Assembly: GCA_018857735.1 (NCBI GenBank)
Contig: JABMCL010002167.1
Span: forward strand, 602,501-666,500
Length of the DNA stretch: 64,000 bases
Source: Alviniconcha marisindica
Taxonomy: Eukaryota; Mollusca; Gastropoda; Provannidae
Reading direction: 5' to 3'
Within the stretch, counting starts at the first letter, position 1; every line of letters begins with the position of its first letter. The notes beneath the pieces were generated by a model, which saw only the letters and a program-made list of their open reading frames with translations, was not told where the DNA came from and ran no database searches. The translations under genes and the position numbers were made by a program. Positions 35,700 to 48,528 of the stretch are shown here, one piece after another.

Positions 35700-36005
35700 C
35701 CAAGTTACTTCCTTCCTCTGTTCCCCTTTAATTTAATTACAGAGTCAAGAGGCCCCGTACATAACTGCGTTTCTGATTCCGCCCACAAACCTCATCACAG
35801 AGTCAAGGGCCCGTACTTCTGTTCCCCTTTAAATCAGTTACGGAATCGAGGGGCCCCGTACACAACTGTGTTTCTGACTCACACCCACTAACCTAATTAC
35901 AGAGTCAAAGGGACCCCGCACTTACTCCGTTCCTTTGTAATTTCATTTACAGAGTCCAGGGACCCCGATACACAACCGTGTTTCTGACTCACACCCACTA
36001 ACCTG
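35700..36005 (+). repeat. degenerate tandem repeat around ACAGAGTCAAGGGGCCCCGTA
   Basis: Five occurrences of an acagagtcaaggg + ccccgta core alternate with gtgtttctgactcacaccca and cccctttaattta-type segments at uneven spacing. Confidence 0.8.
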
Positions 36006-36965
36006 TCGGCACAAGCAAGCGTTTGATTCGGTCTGCAACAACAAGCCCAGCCGGCGCTTCAAAACCCCGCGCGGTCCAAAAGAAAGCACAGGACATCCCA
36101 CAGGACAACAGGCGCAACAACAACGACACTCTTTGTCCTCGGCTGCCGACTCTGGTGGCACCGTTTGTGTCCGCCGGAGCTGGGAGACCGGCGAGGACCG
36201 CGTGCACACACTGTGCAGCCGCAGAGAGAGACCACGCCGTCGTCGTGAGCAGCAATGGTTTGGCGGTTCCGGCGGAAGCCTTTCAGCTCAAAGGCACAAG
36301 CCTTCTGTTGTGTCTCGCACCGACACCAGAAAAGTTCAAAATAGAGCAAGGACTTTGTTTCAAAATGACCCCCCCCCCCCCTTCATCTACTGAATTTAAA
36401 AAAACAAAAACGAAAACGAAACATGTTTCCCCATTTTGTTTCTTCTTCTTCATATATATATATATATATATAATTCAATTTAGAAACTTACGTTTCCCGT
36501 TTCGTTTCTACTTCTTCACATACTAAATTTAGAAAACAGGTTTCCCCTTTTTCGTCTTCTTCTTGACATATTAAATTTAGAAAGCATGTTTCCCATTTTG
36601 CTTCTTTTTTTTAAATTTATTTTATTTTATATATCTTTAAAAAAAAACGTGTTTTGATTAGCGGGGCAAGATGTACAACGTCCATATTCACAGCTGGCCC
36701 AACGCCACCCGGGCACTCTAAGATGTTTTTGTTTCAGTGATGCGAGCACGCACGTCTTGTGCCTAACGCCAGAAAGGCCGCGGTGTGCGACAGGAGGGGC
36801 AAGGGCACTGGCCGCGTTTGGCTCATCTTCACTAACCCGCTAAGCGTTACTCACTAACCTGGTTTTCTAACTTCAGTATAAAATCAACAGGTTATTTTAC
36901 AACAAAATCTTTACTTTCACTCTTTTTTCTTGTTTTCTTTTTGAATATGATTATTGTCACCTCTT

Positions 36966-37204
36966 CTACTCAGCTGTAAACATGCTAGCCAAAACCGACT
37001 CGGGTAAGGCTAGACCCTTCACCACCAGGCTGTTGTCTGCATTCAGATGGGCAACGATGTCAGCCATTTCATGGTTTCCTAAATCGTGAGCGGTAGTCAC
37101 ACACACGCACGCGCGCGCACCCACCCACACACCCGAACCGGTAGAAAAAAACGGAAGGACCGAAGCGGGGAATGGAACCAATGTCCAACGTCCGCATACG
37201 GGCC
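36966..37204 (-). mobile_element. tRNA-derived SINE, copy D, 3' part (interrupted)
   Basis: The body of an older SINE copy on the minus strand, with tgcattcagatgggcaacg, ccatttcatggtttcc and the ccgaagcgg...gaatggaacc B-box region. It stops abruptly at 37204-37207, where the MITE begins. The missing tRNA head resumes at 37830 after one TAA copy. Confidence 0.75.
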
Positions 37205-37207
37205 TAA

Positions 37208-37826
37208 AGCCCGTTCTTTACTGGGCGAGTGTTTGTTCGCCGAACATACTTCGGACAGTTCGACGAACTAGGATTCGTTTCTTAATTGAACTTTTAGTTC
37301 GCCGAACATGGTTCGGACAGTCCAAACTTTACTTCGTTCTCAACTGGCTTGTAATGAGATGCAAGCTTCGGCCCGAACTTGCGGCAGACGCGCAGCAGAC
37401 AGCATGATCGAAAATGTAGGCTAAAGTCAAGTCAATATACTTTCATCATCCCTCACAGGGTAATTCAACTAACTACTATCTCATTCTGGGTCTCCGAGAC
37501 AAGGCTGCGCCTCCCACAAGTCAACAAATAAACAAATTCCCTCCGAAGCGAGTGAGAACCTAGCGACACCATCATCCATTTTTATTTTGATTTTTTCTTC
37601 ATCCACAGGAGAGCTCTGCTCTCAGCCAGTCAGAGGCAATGATCGTCGAATAGGGCAATGTTCCCAGAACATGTTGAGCGAAGCTTTTTGGACCCCGAAT
37701 ATAGCTTCGACGAATACTTCCAACTAGGTTCGCGAAGAAAAGTTGGCCCAATTAAGAACCAACTAGCTTCGCCGAATACTTCCAACTAGCTTCGCGAAGA
37801 AACATTCGCCCAATTAAGAACGGGCT
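37208..37826. mobile_element. 619-bp MITE with TAA target duplication (PIF/Harbinger-like)
   Basis: Terminal inverted repeats begin AGCCCGTTCTT at both ends and continue with mismatches for about 35 bp (left tactgggcgagtgtttgttcg, right complement aattgggcgaatgtttcttcg). TAA flanks the element at 37205-37207 and 37827-37829. The interior is rich in ttcgccgaac-type palindromic motifs and has no transposase frame, so it is non-autonomous. A 3-bp TAA/TTA duplication is typical of PIF/Harbinger elements; the superfamily call is inferred from that alone. Removing element plus one TAA restores a continuous SINE. Confidence 0.85.
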
Positions 37827-37829
37827 TAA

Positions 37830-37858
37830 CGCCTTATCGCCAGGCCAAAACCGACACA
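37830..37858 (-). mobile_element. tRNA-derived SINE, copy D, 5' head
   Basis: cgccttatcgccaggccaa followed by aaccgac is the complement of the SINE's A-box start (ggcctggcgataaggcg). It is contiguous with 37204-37207 once the MITE is removed. Confidence 0.8.
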
Positions 37859-38120
37859 CATCGATGCTGCTGGGGAAATCGAGTCATCATCGTACACCCC
37901 CCCCCCCCCCTCCCCATTGTTCGGTGAACATGGTAAGTTAACCAGTACGCCAGCGAGGTCACGTGACGGGGTGGTGCAGTGGGGCGACCACTGACTCACT
38001 GCACTCCCTTTCAACCCACGCCGCGCTAAATTGGGAGGCCTCCAGGATCCAAGCTTCGATGACTAGAGCAGGAAAAAAAAGGGCGCCGGTGGACAAAGTC
38101 TCATTGCTACTAACTAAGAC

Positions 38121-38190
38121 CCACTTTCCGGCACCTTCCTCCTTTGAAGGAAGGAAGGATGTCGTAAACCAGTGCTTGGAGTTTGTAACT
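38121..38190 (+). repeat. dispersed element with CTTTCCGGCACCTTCC, copy 2
   Basis: ctttccggcaccttcctcc, ttgaaggaaggaaggatgtc, gtaaaccagtgcttggagt. It matches 61410-61476 in the same orientation and 21146-21255 inverted. Confidence 0.65.
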
Positions 38191-38354
38191 AAAGACTCTA
38201 TTGAGCGTGAGAGACTGTCAGCTGGCCGTGTGTGGCGTCGTCCGTCGAGTCCGACACGTTCGCTCGCTTTCTTTCATCCGCCCCCGTTGAGTGGCATGGT
38301 TTTTACACACACGTACAGCGGCAACACTCTGCCCAACCCGAAGGTCAGAAGACA

Positions 38355-38450
38355 ATGCAGCATGAGGTCACAAGGGACGAACATGAGGCCACAGAAGGGT
38401 GAACATGAGGTCACAGAAGGGCGGACATGAGGTCACAAAGGGCAGACAGC
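38355..38450 (+). repeat. 23-bp tandem repeat, four copies
   Basis: Units of gaacatgaggtcacagaagg with small changes. Confidence 0.85.
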
Positions 38451-39366
38451 ACACACCAAATCAAAGATCGACACACACGCACGCACACGCACATACACAG
38501 AGCTGACAAACCAAACCGCTGTACAAAGATTCAATCACACCAAGAAACTTCACACAAGACACAAGGCGTAAAACTAATAGTGCCTGTTCTCGTTCTGTCT
38601 AAATATATGCATAAACTCAAAGGCTCAGTCAAACAAAGAAACAATTTATGCATAAACTCAAAGGCTCGCTCGAACAAAGAAACAATGTACTTGTACTCCC
38701 GCTCAATTTATTTACAGCGTAAGCGCCTGGCGGTCACACGCCCACGACGAGATGAACCAACAAGCAGCCACCGTTATTTTCTTGTAGTGTGAACATGACC
38801 AGACTGACGAAAGACTCAAACGGGGGGAAGATGCCATCAAAGGCACTGACTGACGCAGACACAAGCGTCCGAGTTCTGACATGGCTGAGAATAGAAAGTA
38901 CTGAGCAACGAGGTGTGATGTCCAGTTAGACAATGTGGGGAGAGGCGGTGCTGTTTATTCAACAAACACTCCGGGAAGTGGTGGTCCAACCCTCGCCCCC
39001 TCCAGAAATCGAACAAACAATGGACTTGTTTTTGGTGCTGTGTTTTTTAACGCCCGTCAACCATGACGGTTGTATCAGGGCGATCAAGCGAACAAATGCT
39101 GTCCGAATATTACACTTCTTAGAATTGTAAACATACCAACTTTCAAACTAAGCACGGCTTTAGAGTTGCACCACCACAGAAATTAACCAGGTCTAACCAC
39201 TCTGACATCAAAGGGGAGCCTACTAAGAGTGAGCGTTAAAAATATAATATATGAAGCCCAACTCAAAATGTGGTCTCCGAATCATAAATACTAAAACAGT
39301 TGAGCCCCCCCCCCCCCCCCCCTGTGACAGAAAGTATAGTACCAGGTCTACAGAGAAATGACTCAC

Positions 39367-39412
39367 CATGGCTTGCTCAATCTTGTTGTCAATGGCAACG
39401 GTACTGGAACCG
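39367..39412 (-). CDS. TSC22D: TSC22-domain protein, 46-nt internal exon (IDNKIEQAM)
   Basis: The exon encodes GSSTVAIDNKIEQAM, the invariant segment directly before the TSC box in long and GILZ-type members of the family. The acceptor is an excellent ctttttgtttcag before 39412 and the donor is ATG|GTGAGT at 39367. The length of 46 nt equals one base completing a split codon plus 15 codons, so it enters at phase 2 and leaves at phase 0. It joins DLVKSH of the exon at 15018-14788 in frame, reproducing the family's junction exactly. The intron between them is about 24 kb and contains the internal promoter. Skipping this exon in favour of the 22.6-kb first exon also preserves frame. Confidence 0.94.
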
Positions 39413-40496
39413 CTGAAACAAAAAGAAGCATACTGCCATCAGCAACTTTGCTAATTTAAAAAGAACTCGGCGTTTCATCAGCAGCAAGATCTCTCTCTCT
39501 CTCTGCGTGCGTGCGTAGAGGTAGATACCGACAGAAAGGGGCGGGGGGGGGGGGTGAGCTGGAGTGGGATGAGCAAACCATCAAATAACGGTGGCAATGG
39601 ACAAAAACAAAACAATTTGTATAATCAGCACCTCAACAAATCAACAACCGCTGCAAAATACCACCAGGACTGACCCAGCATAAGCCAGACTCGCACCTAC
39701 CAACCTCGACACCCGACCACGTCCACACGAACGGTAATTAGCACATAAGAAACTTATCAAGGGTGGATAGGGAGCGACCCTCACTGAGGCTGCACCCAGC
39801 ACGGGCCATTAACCTAGACAATAACACTGTCGATAAAGCCGCAGTAATCTAAAAGCCAATCAGCACCAAAGCAAGGCCAGGTCGTAAACACAGACGCGCT
39901 GATGCTGACGCTGTAAAATAATAACATTCTATTCTGAGGATGCCCTCGTTAGCGCGAATATTCTAGCAGGCCACTTATGACATCAGCTGTGCACGGTTTG
40001 GTAACAGCCGCTCCTAAACGACTGACTGCATTATAGCAACACTGGAAAAATCCATCACACGTCTAGTAACCTCGTCTGTGGAGGAGAATCAAATGGATGC
40101 ATAATATTATACGTCACAATAATTGGATGAGGCTGAACAGTTAATAAGACAACCAAATGAACGGACACACATACCAAATGAAACCACAATTCTACAACTT
40201 GATCATACAAGTTCTTGGTCCGTCGGTTTTCGGCACCTCTGACAAAAATAGTAACGGGATGACTTTCTTTTTGGCTTACTAAACACTCACATTAACTTAA
40301 AGACAACATACAGAACTTAGAAACACCGTATGGTGAAGAGATTACCTTTATGGTTCAATGTTTACAATTTAGACAGTTGAACCATGTCTGGGTTCTCTCT
40401 AGTTGCTTAAAGACAGCGTGATGACAAACTTCGCCTCTTAGCACAGAATATTGTGGCTGTTAACATTGAGTGCACGCACGCAAAATAGGTTCTCAG

Positions 40497-40564
<68 letters not shown>

Positions 40565-42210
40565 AACAACAACATACTCTAAAGGATTAATCATTAAGTT
40601 GGCCGAGTTTCTGTAACGGGTAAAATGAGTCACAATGATCAGTTTCAAATGAAACCAAAACAGGCGGGAGGGAGGGGGACACCCCCCCCCCCCCCCCACA
40701 ACAAAAAAACCAACCAGCAACTCTCACTGTCTGTGCACGTGACCAAACAATACACAGTACCATCGTCATTCTCAGGGATCGGGAAGCCCCGGTGTTACTT
40801 ACTGACGACAAGTGCATGTGTACCTAAAAAGTATGGCTTATCTCGCCTGCTTCTCAAATCTTTTGGCCACTGCTGTATCAATACAACTACTGTTTATTGT
40901 AATAATCAGAGTCACTGCACGTAGGTATTTCAGCCTCTGTCCACGAGCTCAAGCGTAGATGGGTTTAGCACAGCGGTTATTTTTCTATATATATTTTTTT
41001 AAATTATTATTATTAAAGCATGAAACACATGATGCTGCATTAGAAAAAAACGTGTGCTAGTGTAGAAACAGGTGTGCCACAGCAAAAAAACGCAAAACAA
41101 ACAAAAAACCGATATTAGTTCAGAGCAGTATGACTACTGTCATACAAACACTATGAAATCTGTTTAAACAACATTAAAAGACAAGACGAGATTACTATTA
41201 AAATACTATTCATAATTCACAAGATTTACGAGTTACAGGGCAGTGTCTACCAATCATAATGTTCAGAACTGACTTTTTAAATGAACACTTGTACATCTTT
41301 GTCACATTAATCATATGTTACTGACATTTTAGGAACACACACATCTTGATAATATATGGACAAACCAGTATCAAAAAGCCCTCATAATAATACCATGCTT
41401 AAGATGGTAGTATTGAGTAATACAGTGCACTAAGAATGTCCTCATTAATTCGGACAAAGGCCTAATGAAAAAATGAAAGAAAAAACAACAACACTACAAA
41501 TAACATTTTAAAACAACAACGTTATAACATCTCTTCGATGCCTGACTATTAATTAAATCACTGCAAACCAAACGTGCATATGGCCCCAAACTTTTCCTTT
41601 TTCTAACCCAGTGAACAGCTGCTGCCATGTTCAATAAACAACAACCCCCTTCTTAACACCCGCTAGCCCCACCCTGAAAGAGCAAAACGGGGTGATGCCA
41701 ATATACCTCTCAACCCCACAACCTCGCCGCAAGGGTGTAAAACACAAACAACATATTTACCAGTACTTTTTTCTTTTCTTTCCACACTGACGCAATGAGG
41801 TTGGCAAATGAGGTCTTACAACACCCCCCCCCCCTCACCCCCTCTCCTCCCCAACTCCTTGTAACCAAATGGCAAACACACGCCAGCCCTACCTACCTCC
41901 CTGGATCAAAAATAGTCCCTGTTCTGACACAAGTGGCTATATTTAGTTACACGCTGAGGATTACACCCTTTGCAGGCTTGGCTTCAGCCAGCCTCCAAGA
42001 AGAGACGGTTTGGGGGAACAGTGACAACGCTGTGTTCTGTGCACAGGACCAAGCGATACATACTACCGGTATCCGGAAGTATTCATCCTGAGGGGACCCT
42101 ATGCCGTTAACGGGGCGTTAAAATCCAAGAACTAACTTCCTAACCCGGAAGTCTGAAATCACGCGCAGCATTTGCAAACCCTAAGCTGACAGTTGTCACA
42201 GGGAGCGTCA
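39413..42210. other. intronic, no supported gene
   Basis: Unique A/T-rich sequence with a G run at 39540-39554, a CA microsatellite at 40498-40561 and C runs at 39306-39322 and 40682-40697. A short segment near 39035-39090 (ttttaacgcccgtcaacc) resembles motifs at 20578 and 48705, probably remnants of an old dispersed repeat. Confidence 0.5.
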
Positions 42211-42217
42211 AACTTGT

Positions 42218-42680
42218 CAACGCCCTCCTTGCCTGTTCAGTTCAGTTCAGTTCAATTCTGGATAATATCTTTCTTTGTCAACGCCCTCCTTGCCTGTTCA
42301 GTTCAGTTCAGTTCAATTCTGGATAATATCTTTCTTTGTCAACGCCCTCCTTGCCTGTTCAGTTCAGTTCAGTTCAGTTCAATTCTGGATAATATCTTTC
42401 TTTGTCAACGCCCTCCTTGCCTGTTCAGTACAGTTCAGTTCTGGATAATATCTTTCTTTGTCAACGCCCTCCTTGCCTGTTCAGTTCAGTTCAGTTCAAT
42501 TCTGGATAATATCTTTCTTTGTCAACGCCCTCCTTGCCTGTTCAGTTCAGTTCAGTTCAATTCTGGATAATATCTTTCTTTGTCAACGTCCTCCTTGCCT
42601 GTTCAGTTCAGTTCTAGATAATATCTTTCTCAACGCCCTCTTTGCCTATTCAGTTCAGTTCAGTTCAATTCTGGATAACA
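42218..42680 (+). repeat. 61-bp tandem repeat with internal GTTCA slippage, eight copies
   Basis: Units of caacgccctccttgcctgtt, a variable number of cagtt pentamers, then caattctggataatatcttt and ctttgt. Copy lengths differ only by pentamer number and short deletions. The open frames reading Phe/Ser/Val are artefacts. Confidence 0.95.
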
Positions 42681-43099
42681 TCTGTGTGCCCGAAAAAGAC
42701 AATGGGCTCCATCCTGTCTCTCAGAACGTTCCCAAACACAGCTCTTACACTGAATTACAGCTTCTACTTACAGCTATTGAATGAAGCCTTTGATTGCTGC
42801 CCGCCCCCACCCCACTCACAATTAAGTCATGTTTCGATCCATATAAATAAAGAGAACAAGACAGCAAGAGATTGGGGCGGGGGGGGGGGGGGGGGGGAGA
42901 GGAGAGGGGAAGACAAAAAATCATTCACAGACCGTCACTGTCAGGATAATAATCATTCCAGAAGCAAGCAACTTTCCAGAATCACTACACACATCAAATT
43001 CTTAAACTCCTTCTCCCGACAAAAACAACTGTACTTTGTCCTTCCTCGTTTTATTCCTACCATACTCCCTGCAATGTTGATACAATCAGCAGCTTCGCT

Positions 43100-44984
43100 A
43101 AGCTTGACCAATGCACTACCCAAATAAGCCCAGCGCTGCCTCGCTAGTTTGAGGGGGGGGGGGGAGAGGGGGGGCGGGGAGGAGGCAGCCTACTGAAGCT
43201 TTGCTAAAGCCACAAAAGTGCTTTGCGAATCCAACCAAGCGACCAAGCAAGGCAATCTGCAAACAAGTTGCCCATTCTCCACCATTGTAATGTATAGTAA
43301 AATACACATCATTGTCTTTTACCAAAGAATCCAAGTTATTCCTGATGAGATCAAGAAGGTATAATAATCAACTTTACCGAGCTTCCAGCCGCTCTACGCC
43401 AGTGCTGGGTACAGCATAGTCAGGGTACACACATGTGCATGCACACAATCATTTGGAAGTTCAAAACCAAAACTGCAGTTGGCAAATTAACACAACAGAG
43501 ACTGCAAGATCAACAGCAAACGTGAAACACAAAAACAGTGGGTGCATGGGTGGAAGTACCTTGTCCACAAATGGAAACATTGCTGTCCACCTTGTCATTC
43601 ATATTCTTTGCTCTTTCCGCTTCTTCCTCTTCTTCTTTTTGTTTTTTAAAGGCTTTTCACACACACATCACCATCGCAACTTCATTCAATTTTTAATTCA
43701 AAAACAAAACTCTGAACATGCACCTCCAACTGAATGTTTTTTCTCTCTCAAGTACTTCAAGTGAAGAAAGTAACACACTGGTGCTGTAAGAACTGACCAT
43801 ATATAAATACAGAGTATACATGTACATGAAACGGTATAGGTTATTGCTCTGCAAAACAAAAGCAAACGAAAAAACATGGTTGTTCCATCCACAGAATTCA
43901 GGCTGCTGTCAACTCATCGCTGACCGCGATGATTTAATCACTATCTGCTGAAGATCTTTAAATATCCAGATGGCACCACCTTCAAGTATAAACTCTTCTA
44001 CCACCATTTCTTTCTTTTTTCGGGTTGTACTTAGTGGTGTCAATGTTTATCATACTATTCTACTGCAGCAAGGGAATGTTTCGCTTGACCATCCATCCCT
44101 CGCGCAGTTGCAGTTTAGGACGCTTACACAACAAGCAAGATACAGTTGCAACTTCTCATGATATTAACAATAGGCACACTGGACTTACCTCCTGTTTAAT
44201 GGCATGCTGCGCTCCACTTCCCTGGACCCTCTAGGTTTAATACCTATGACTATGACCCTCTCCAAACTATATAATCTAAACAACTACATCAAATGCTGAT
44301 GCTGCTGACTCTCACACAGTCTCAGATTATTAACAACTGCATCTATTGTAATGATGAGGCCACTGACTCCAAACTACCAACAACTGCATCTATTCTATTT
44401 CCAACTCAACTTTATTTCAATGAGCACATGATTACATGACTCATCGGATTACGCTTTATTTTAATGCCTGTAAACCACTACTAATGTAAAATGACTTACC
44501 AAACTTTGCTTCATTTCCATGACTACGTAGGAAGCATCTAATTATAGTATAAACAGTCTGCCACTAAATGAATGTATGTTTACCACAGGTATCAGTTGTC
44601 CCCCCTGCATTGAAGTATCCCTACAGTGTCTAAAATGGGGATTTTCTTGGTAAACACTGATGGGAAACAAAATGCATACAGAATGAATATATCCAAAAAC
44701 GCCCACAACCAAACTCTGTCAGACAGAGTATTGCAAGCCAAGCATGCATTTCAACAGAACTGACACTCAAAATAAATGTTCACCAAAAAACGATTAAATG
44801 AAAAGCAACAGTTGAACACCCACTCACACAGCATTAGGGAGAGAGAGAAAAAAAGCACGCTAAAATGGGCTAAAAGTGAAAACAGTGGGCGGAAAAAGGA
44901 AAAAAGAACACACAAACTGAGGTTAGACCTTACTAGAAAGGGCCGCCAATCTAGGACGACATCAGGGAGAAACACTAGAGTTAC
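43100..44984. other. intronic, no supported gene
   Basis: Unique sequence apart from a G-rich run at 43152-43175. I found no exon with consistent splice sites. A possible donor near 43384 lacks a usable upstream acceptor in frame. Confidence 0.5.
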
Positions 44985-45074
44985 CTGTCCATGAAACCAA
45001 TGTGGTTTCTGACTTGGGTGCGCAGGGAAGGGCGGCGACTGGCGAAGGGGGGCTGCTTAGAGGATTGTGGGGCC
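44985..45074 (-). CDS. TSC22D: TSC22-domain protein, 90-nt symmetric internal exon
   Basis: The acceptor is ttggtctactgctag before 45074 and the donor is GACAG|GTAACT at 44985. In the frame demanded by the next exon it encodes APQSSKQPPFASRRPSLRTQ followed by VRNHIGFMD, with one base carried in and two carried out. The final AG plus the C of the 39.4-kb exon makes Ser, giving FMD-SGSSTVAIDN, and SGSS is the usual family sequence at that point. It is phase 2 at both ends, so skipping would not shift the frame. The basic, Ser/Pro-rich segment has no known domain that I recognise. The RRPSL pattern could be a basophilic-kinase or 14-3-3-type site, which is inference. Confidence 0.78.
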
Positions 45075-45892
45075 CTAGCAGTAGACCAAGTAGCAAAAAG
45101 TGTTTGCAGCAATATTACAAAATCCTGGATGTGATGGGATTCAATACGTATAATACAGAACAAAAAGCAGTGCTGATGATGGAATAATAATTATTTAAAA
45201 ATAATAATAATAATAATAATAATATTAAAAACAAGACGTGGGGCAAAATGTGGGGCTAGGATGCTGAAATCATTCGATTTGTTCCCAAACCATGAAATGC
45301 CATCAAACAAAAGAACACAGGAAAGAAAGAAAGAAGGAAGCAGCACTCCAGATCCTAGCCACAAAACAAAACAACAACAAAAAGGCGTCACAAGAACTCT
45401 ACATGGCCAAGAGGTGCATGGGCATCTGTCACTGTACGATTAGCGGAGTCAGAGTTTAAACATCAAGCAACACGAGTCATGAGATTAATGCAACTACTTA
45501 CTAGAACAGTGATTAATGAAACTAAAACAGTCAAACTGAAAGACAGACAACAGAATTACAAACAATACTAAACAAAGTAACCACTCATTCCACTAGAGTT
45601 CAAGTGATCTAGCAACTATTTCAGAATCTGGGATCTGGCAACTTTTTCAGAATCGGGTTAATAAAGTCATCTCCCTCGATTCAGGTCGAACCCCAAGTTA
45701 CAGAGGTGCAGCAAATGTGATGAAATGTATCCCACAAAGATGAATTTTTGCTGAAAAAGAGTTCTGTGATAAACTGTACTGCTTTGGGTTTAAAGAAGCT
45801 GTAGCCTCACTTTTGGTGTCAAGTCAACAGGGGGGGGGGGGGGGATTAATAAGAAACATCAATGGTAATTTGCTTATAAAGCTGAATGCTGT

Positions 45893-45911
45893 GTGTTGTG
45901 TGTGTGTGTGT

Positions 45912-45960
<49 letters not shown>
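45893..45960. repeat. GT microsatellite
   Basis: About 33 GT dinucleotides with one interruption, preceded by a G run at 45831-45844. Confidence 0.95.
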
Positions 45961-46217
45961 ATGAGATATCCCTAAGGCCAGAAGCCCACAGAGCCTCTGG
46001 TCTTTGATTTTTTATTGACCCACCGTTCTACCCTGAAATTTTCGTCAGCGAAGTCATGTGACCCTGAAGTTTGGTTGTGGACTTCCTTAGTGGAATATCT
46101 TCACCAACTAAGCTGAGCACACAAGCTGAACTTTATACAGACAACAGTGCTCAACACTGCTGTCGCCCCCCACTGGTCTGAACCCACAAAATACAACACA
46201 GGTGACTGGTCATTATA

Positions 46218-46220
<3 letters not shown>

Positions 46221-46295
<75 letters not shown>
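46221..46295. repeat. CT then CA microsatellite
   Basis: About 30 CT followed by CA dinucleotides. A second CA/CT compound run lies at 46594-46661. Confidence 0.95.
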
Positions 46296-46591
46296 AATTA
46301 TATTTTAAAAAAGTAATGCAGCCTTTACACTGCTGGCTATTAGGCTAGTATCAGGCTGTAGTCACATCAAAGCCCATCTATTTAAAAAAATAGACGGGGC
46401 TTTGGTCACGCTAACAGTCACTGATTGTTATGCTACAGTGACACCCACTCCTTAAATTAAAAAAAAGGTGTTTGTTGTCTCAACTCATTTAGTCTTCCCT
46501 GTCTGTCACAACATTTCTCACATTCGCACCCTATACCTAGCTACCCAGTTACTGTGAGGGTCACTCTCGGGTCTCCACTAACACCTACACT

Positions 46592-46646
<55 letters not shown>

Positions 46647-46862
46647 CTCTCTCTCTCTCTCTTTTCCAATTAGCAACAAATGGTGCAGCTTGAGAAGGCG
46701 AAGGAATAGGAGGGTGGCGGTAGGAGGAGCTGGGTCTGGTAATCAGGTGATCATGCCTACAAGTCAAGGATGTCAGGAACAGAACTGGGTCAGAGATATC
46801 TACCTTGACACCTAGCTGGTGCTGGCCCAACGTAACGCCAGCCTGCACCATCAACCATGAGC

Positions 46863-46866
<4 letters not shown>

Positions 46867-46919
<53 letters not shown>
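46867..46919 (+). repeat. 53-base uninterrupted G run
   Basis: A pure G homopolymer of 53 bases, the longest of many G or C runs in this window. Length may be affected by sequencing. Confidence 0.9.
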
Positions 46920-46920
<1 letters not shown>

Positions 46921-47599
46921 CTTGGGAAGGTGAAAGCAATCTTACGGCACCAGTGCAAGCAAAGGACGACCTGGGGAGTGCACTGGGAAAGAAGGGGTTA
47001 GGGTGCCAAGTAGGTCAGTGGTGGAATTTTTTTCTCTCCAGATAAAGGCCGTTCACCTGCTCTTGTATGGCCACCAGGTTTCCCTGTCAGGTGCTGATCG
47101 CTTGCACCGGCGGGGAAGTATAAAACAACAACAACACCTGATTACTGATATTATTATCACCGTGAACGGCCAAGTGCAATTAACAGAAGACTGTAAGAGG
47201 CTTAAATGGGGCACACACACACACACACACACCCATGCCCACAAACCTACACGCCAAACTCCAAGCACTGGTTTACTTCAAACTAAAGCACTGTGTGTAG
47301 GCACACCAGTTTCCAGCACCTTCCGCCGGGACGAAAGTGTTGGAAAGCGGTAGGTGTTGGAAACGGGTGCTCTAACTCTAAGTCTGCCTACACACAAGAC
47401 CTTGTGCAAACCCTACTCCTCAGACACTACACTGCACGTCGGCGAGTTGGTAGTTTTACAGCTGGCCTCGGATCAGATAAGACAGCAGCATTAGCTTTCC
47501 GTCCAGGGGCCCCACGAAAGGGAGATCCACCAAAAAGAACGGCATCTTTGAAGTTGGTGCAACAACAACCAGCACACAAATATCATCCTCCGCAGAAGG

Positions 47600-47651
47600 G
47601 GAGGAGGAGGAGGAGGAGGAGGAGGAGGAAGTTGGGGGGGGGGGGGGGGGG
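47600..47651. repeat. GGA triplet run and G run
   Basis: About nine GGA triplets followed by a G run. Confidence 0.9.
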
Positions 47652-48019
47652 AGCCAACAGACAAAAAAATAAATAATCCTGGCAGACATGGTACAGACGG
47701 GGGCGTCGCGTCGCGTCGCAGCGCGCCAGCCAGGCAGCAACAGGTGTTGCGGGTCAAGGTAAACGGTCTACCTGGGCAATCCACAGGTAGTTAGCTAGTT
47801 CTAACTGAGGGGGGAAAAAAGGAAAGAGCGGGATCGTGAAACGCGATCTCCTTTCGCCCCCAGCATCCTCCCGCTGTGTTTTCAACTGCGGTTTTCCGCG
47901 AGATAAGAAGGGGGAGTAACTGCATTACCCGAGCTCCGCCCTGGGACATAAAAATAAAGAAATGGCGCTGATTAGTTTTTTCCTCTCTACCAATGCTCCA
48001 ATTTCCTGGGCAGGACCCC

Positions 48020-48097
48020 CCCCCCCCCCCCCTCTCCTCTCACACACACACACTCTCTCTCTCCTCTCTCACACCACACCCCCCTCTCTTCTACCCA

Positions 48098-48145
<48 letters not shown>

Positions 48146-48210
48146 CTCTCTCTCTGTCCCTCTCTCTCACACTCACTCACTCACACACCCCCCTCTCTCT
48201 ATCTCTCTGG
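48020..48210. repeat. CT/CA compound microsatellite
   Basis: C run, then alternating CT and CA blocks. A TA run follows at 48480-48530. Confidence 0.93.
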
Positions 48211-48477
48211 TCTTGGACTGAAGTAATGAAAACAGTTATTCCAATCTGCGGCGGGAAGGTGTGCCAAAGTAATCAAACGGAGCGTCTGCCATAACACGTC
48301 GGCAACTATCTCCTCCCCTCATTAAATGCAGGAAACTCTTCGCCTGATTCTATGGGGACTTGGCCAGTTTGGCATCGCCGATACCTTTCTGCACTGCAAG
48401 CACCCTCCACTCCCACCCCTACACCAGCCCCGAAAGAGAGAAGGGGGCGGGGGCACGGTGAAGTTAATAAACCATTC

Positions 48478-48528
<51 letters not shown>

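Noticed and set aside
43384..43440. Possible exon encoding VYPDYAVPSTGVERLEA with GTAAAG donor
   Set aside because: A stop lies just upstream in the required frame, with no acceptor after it.
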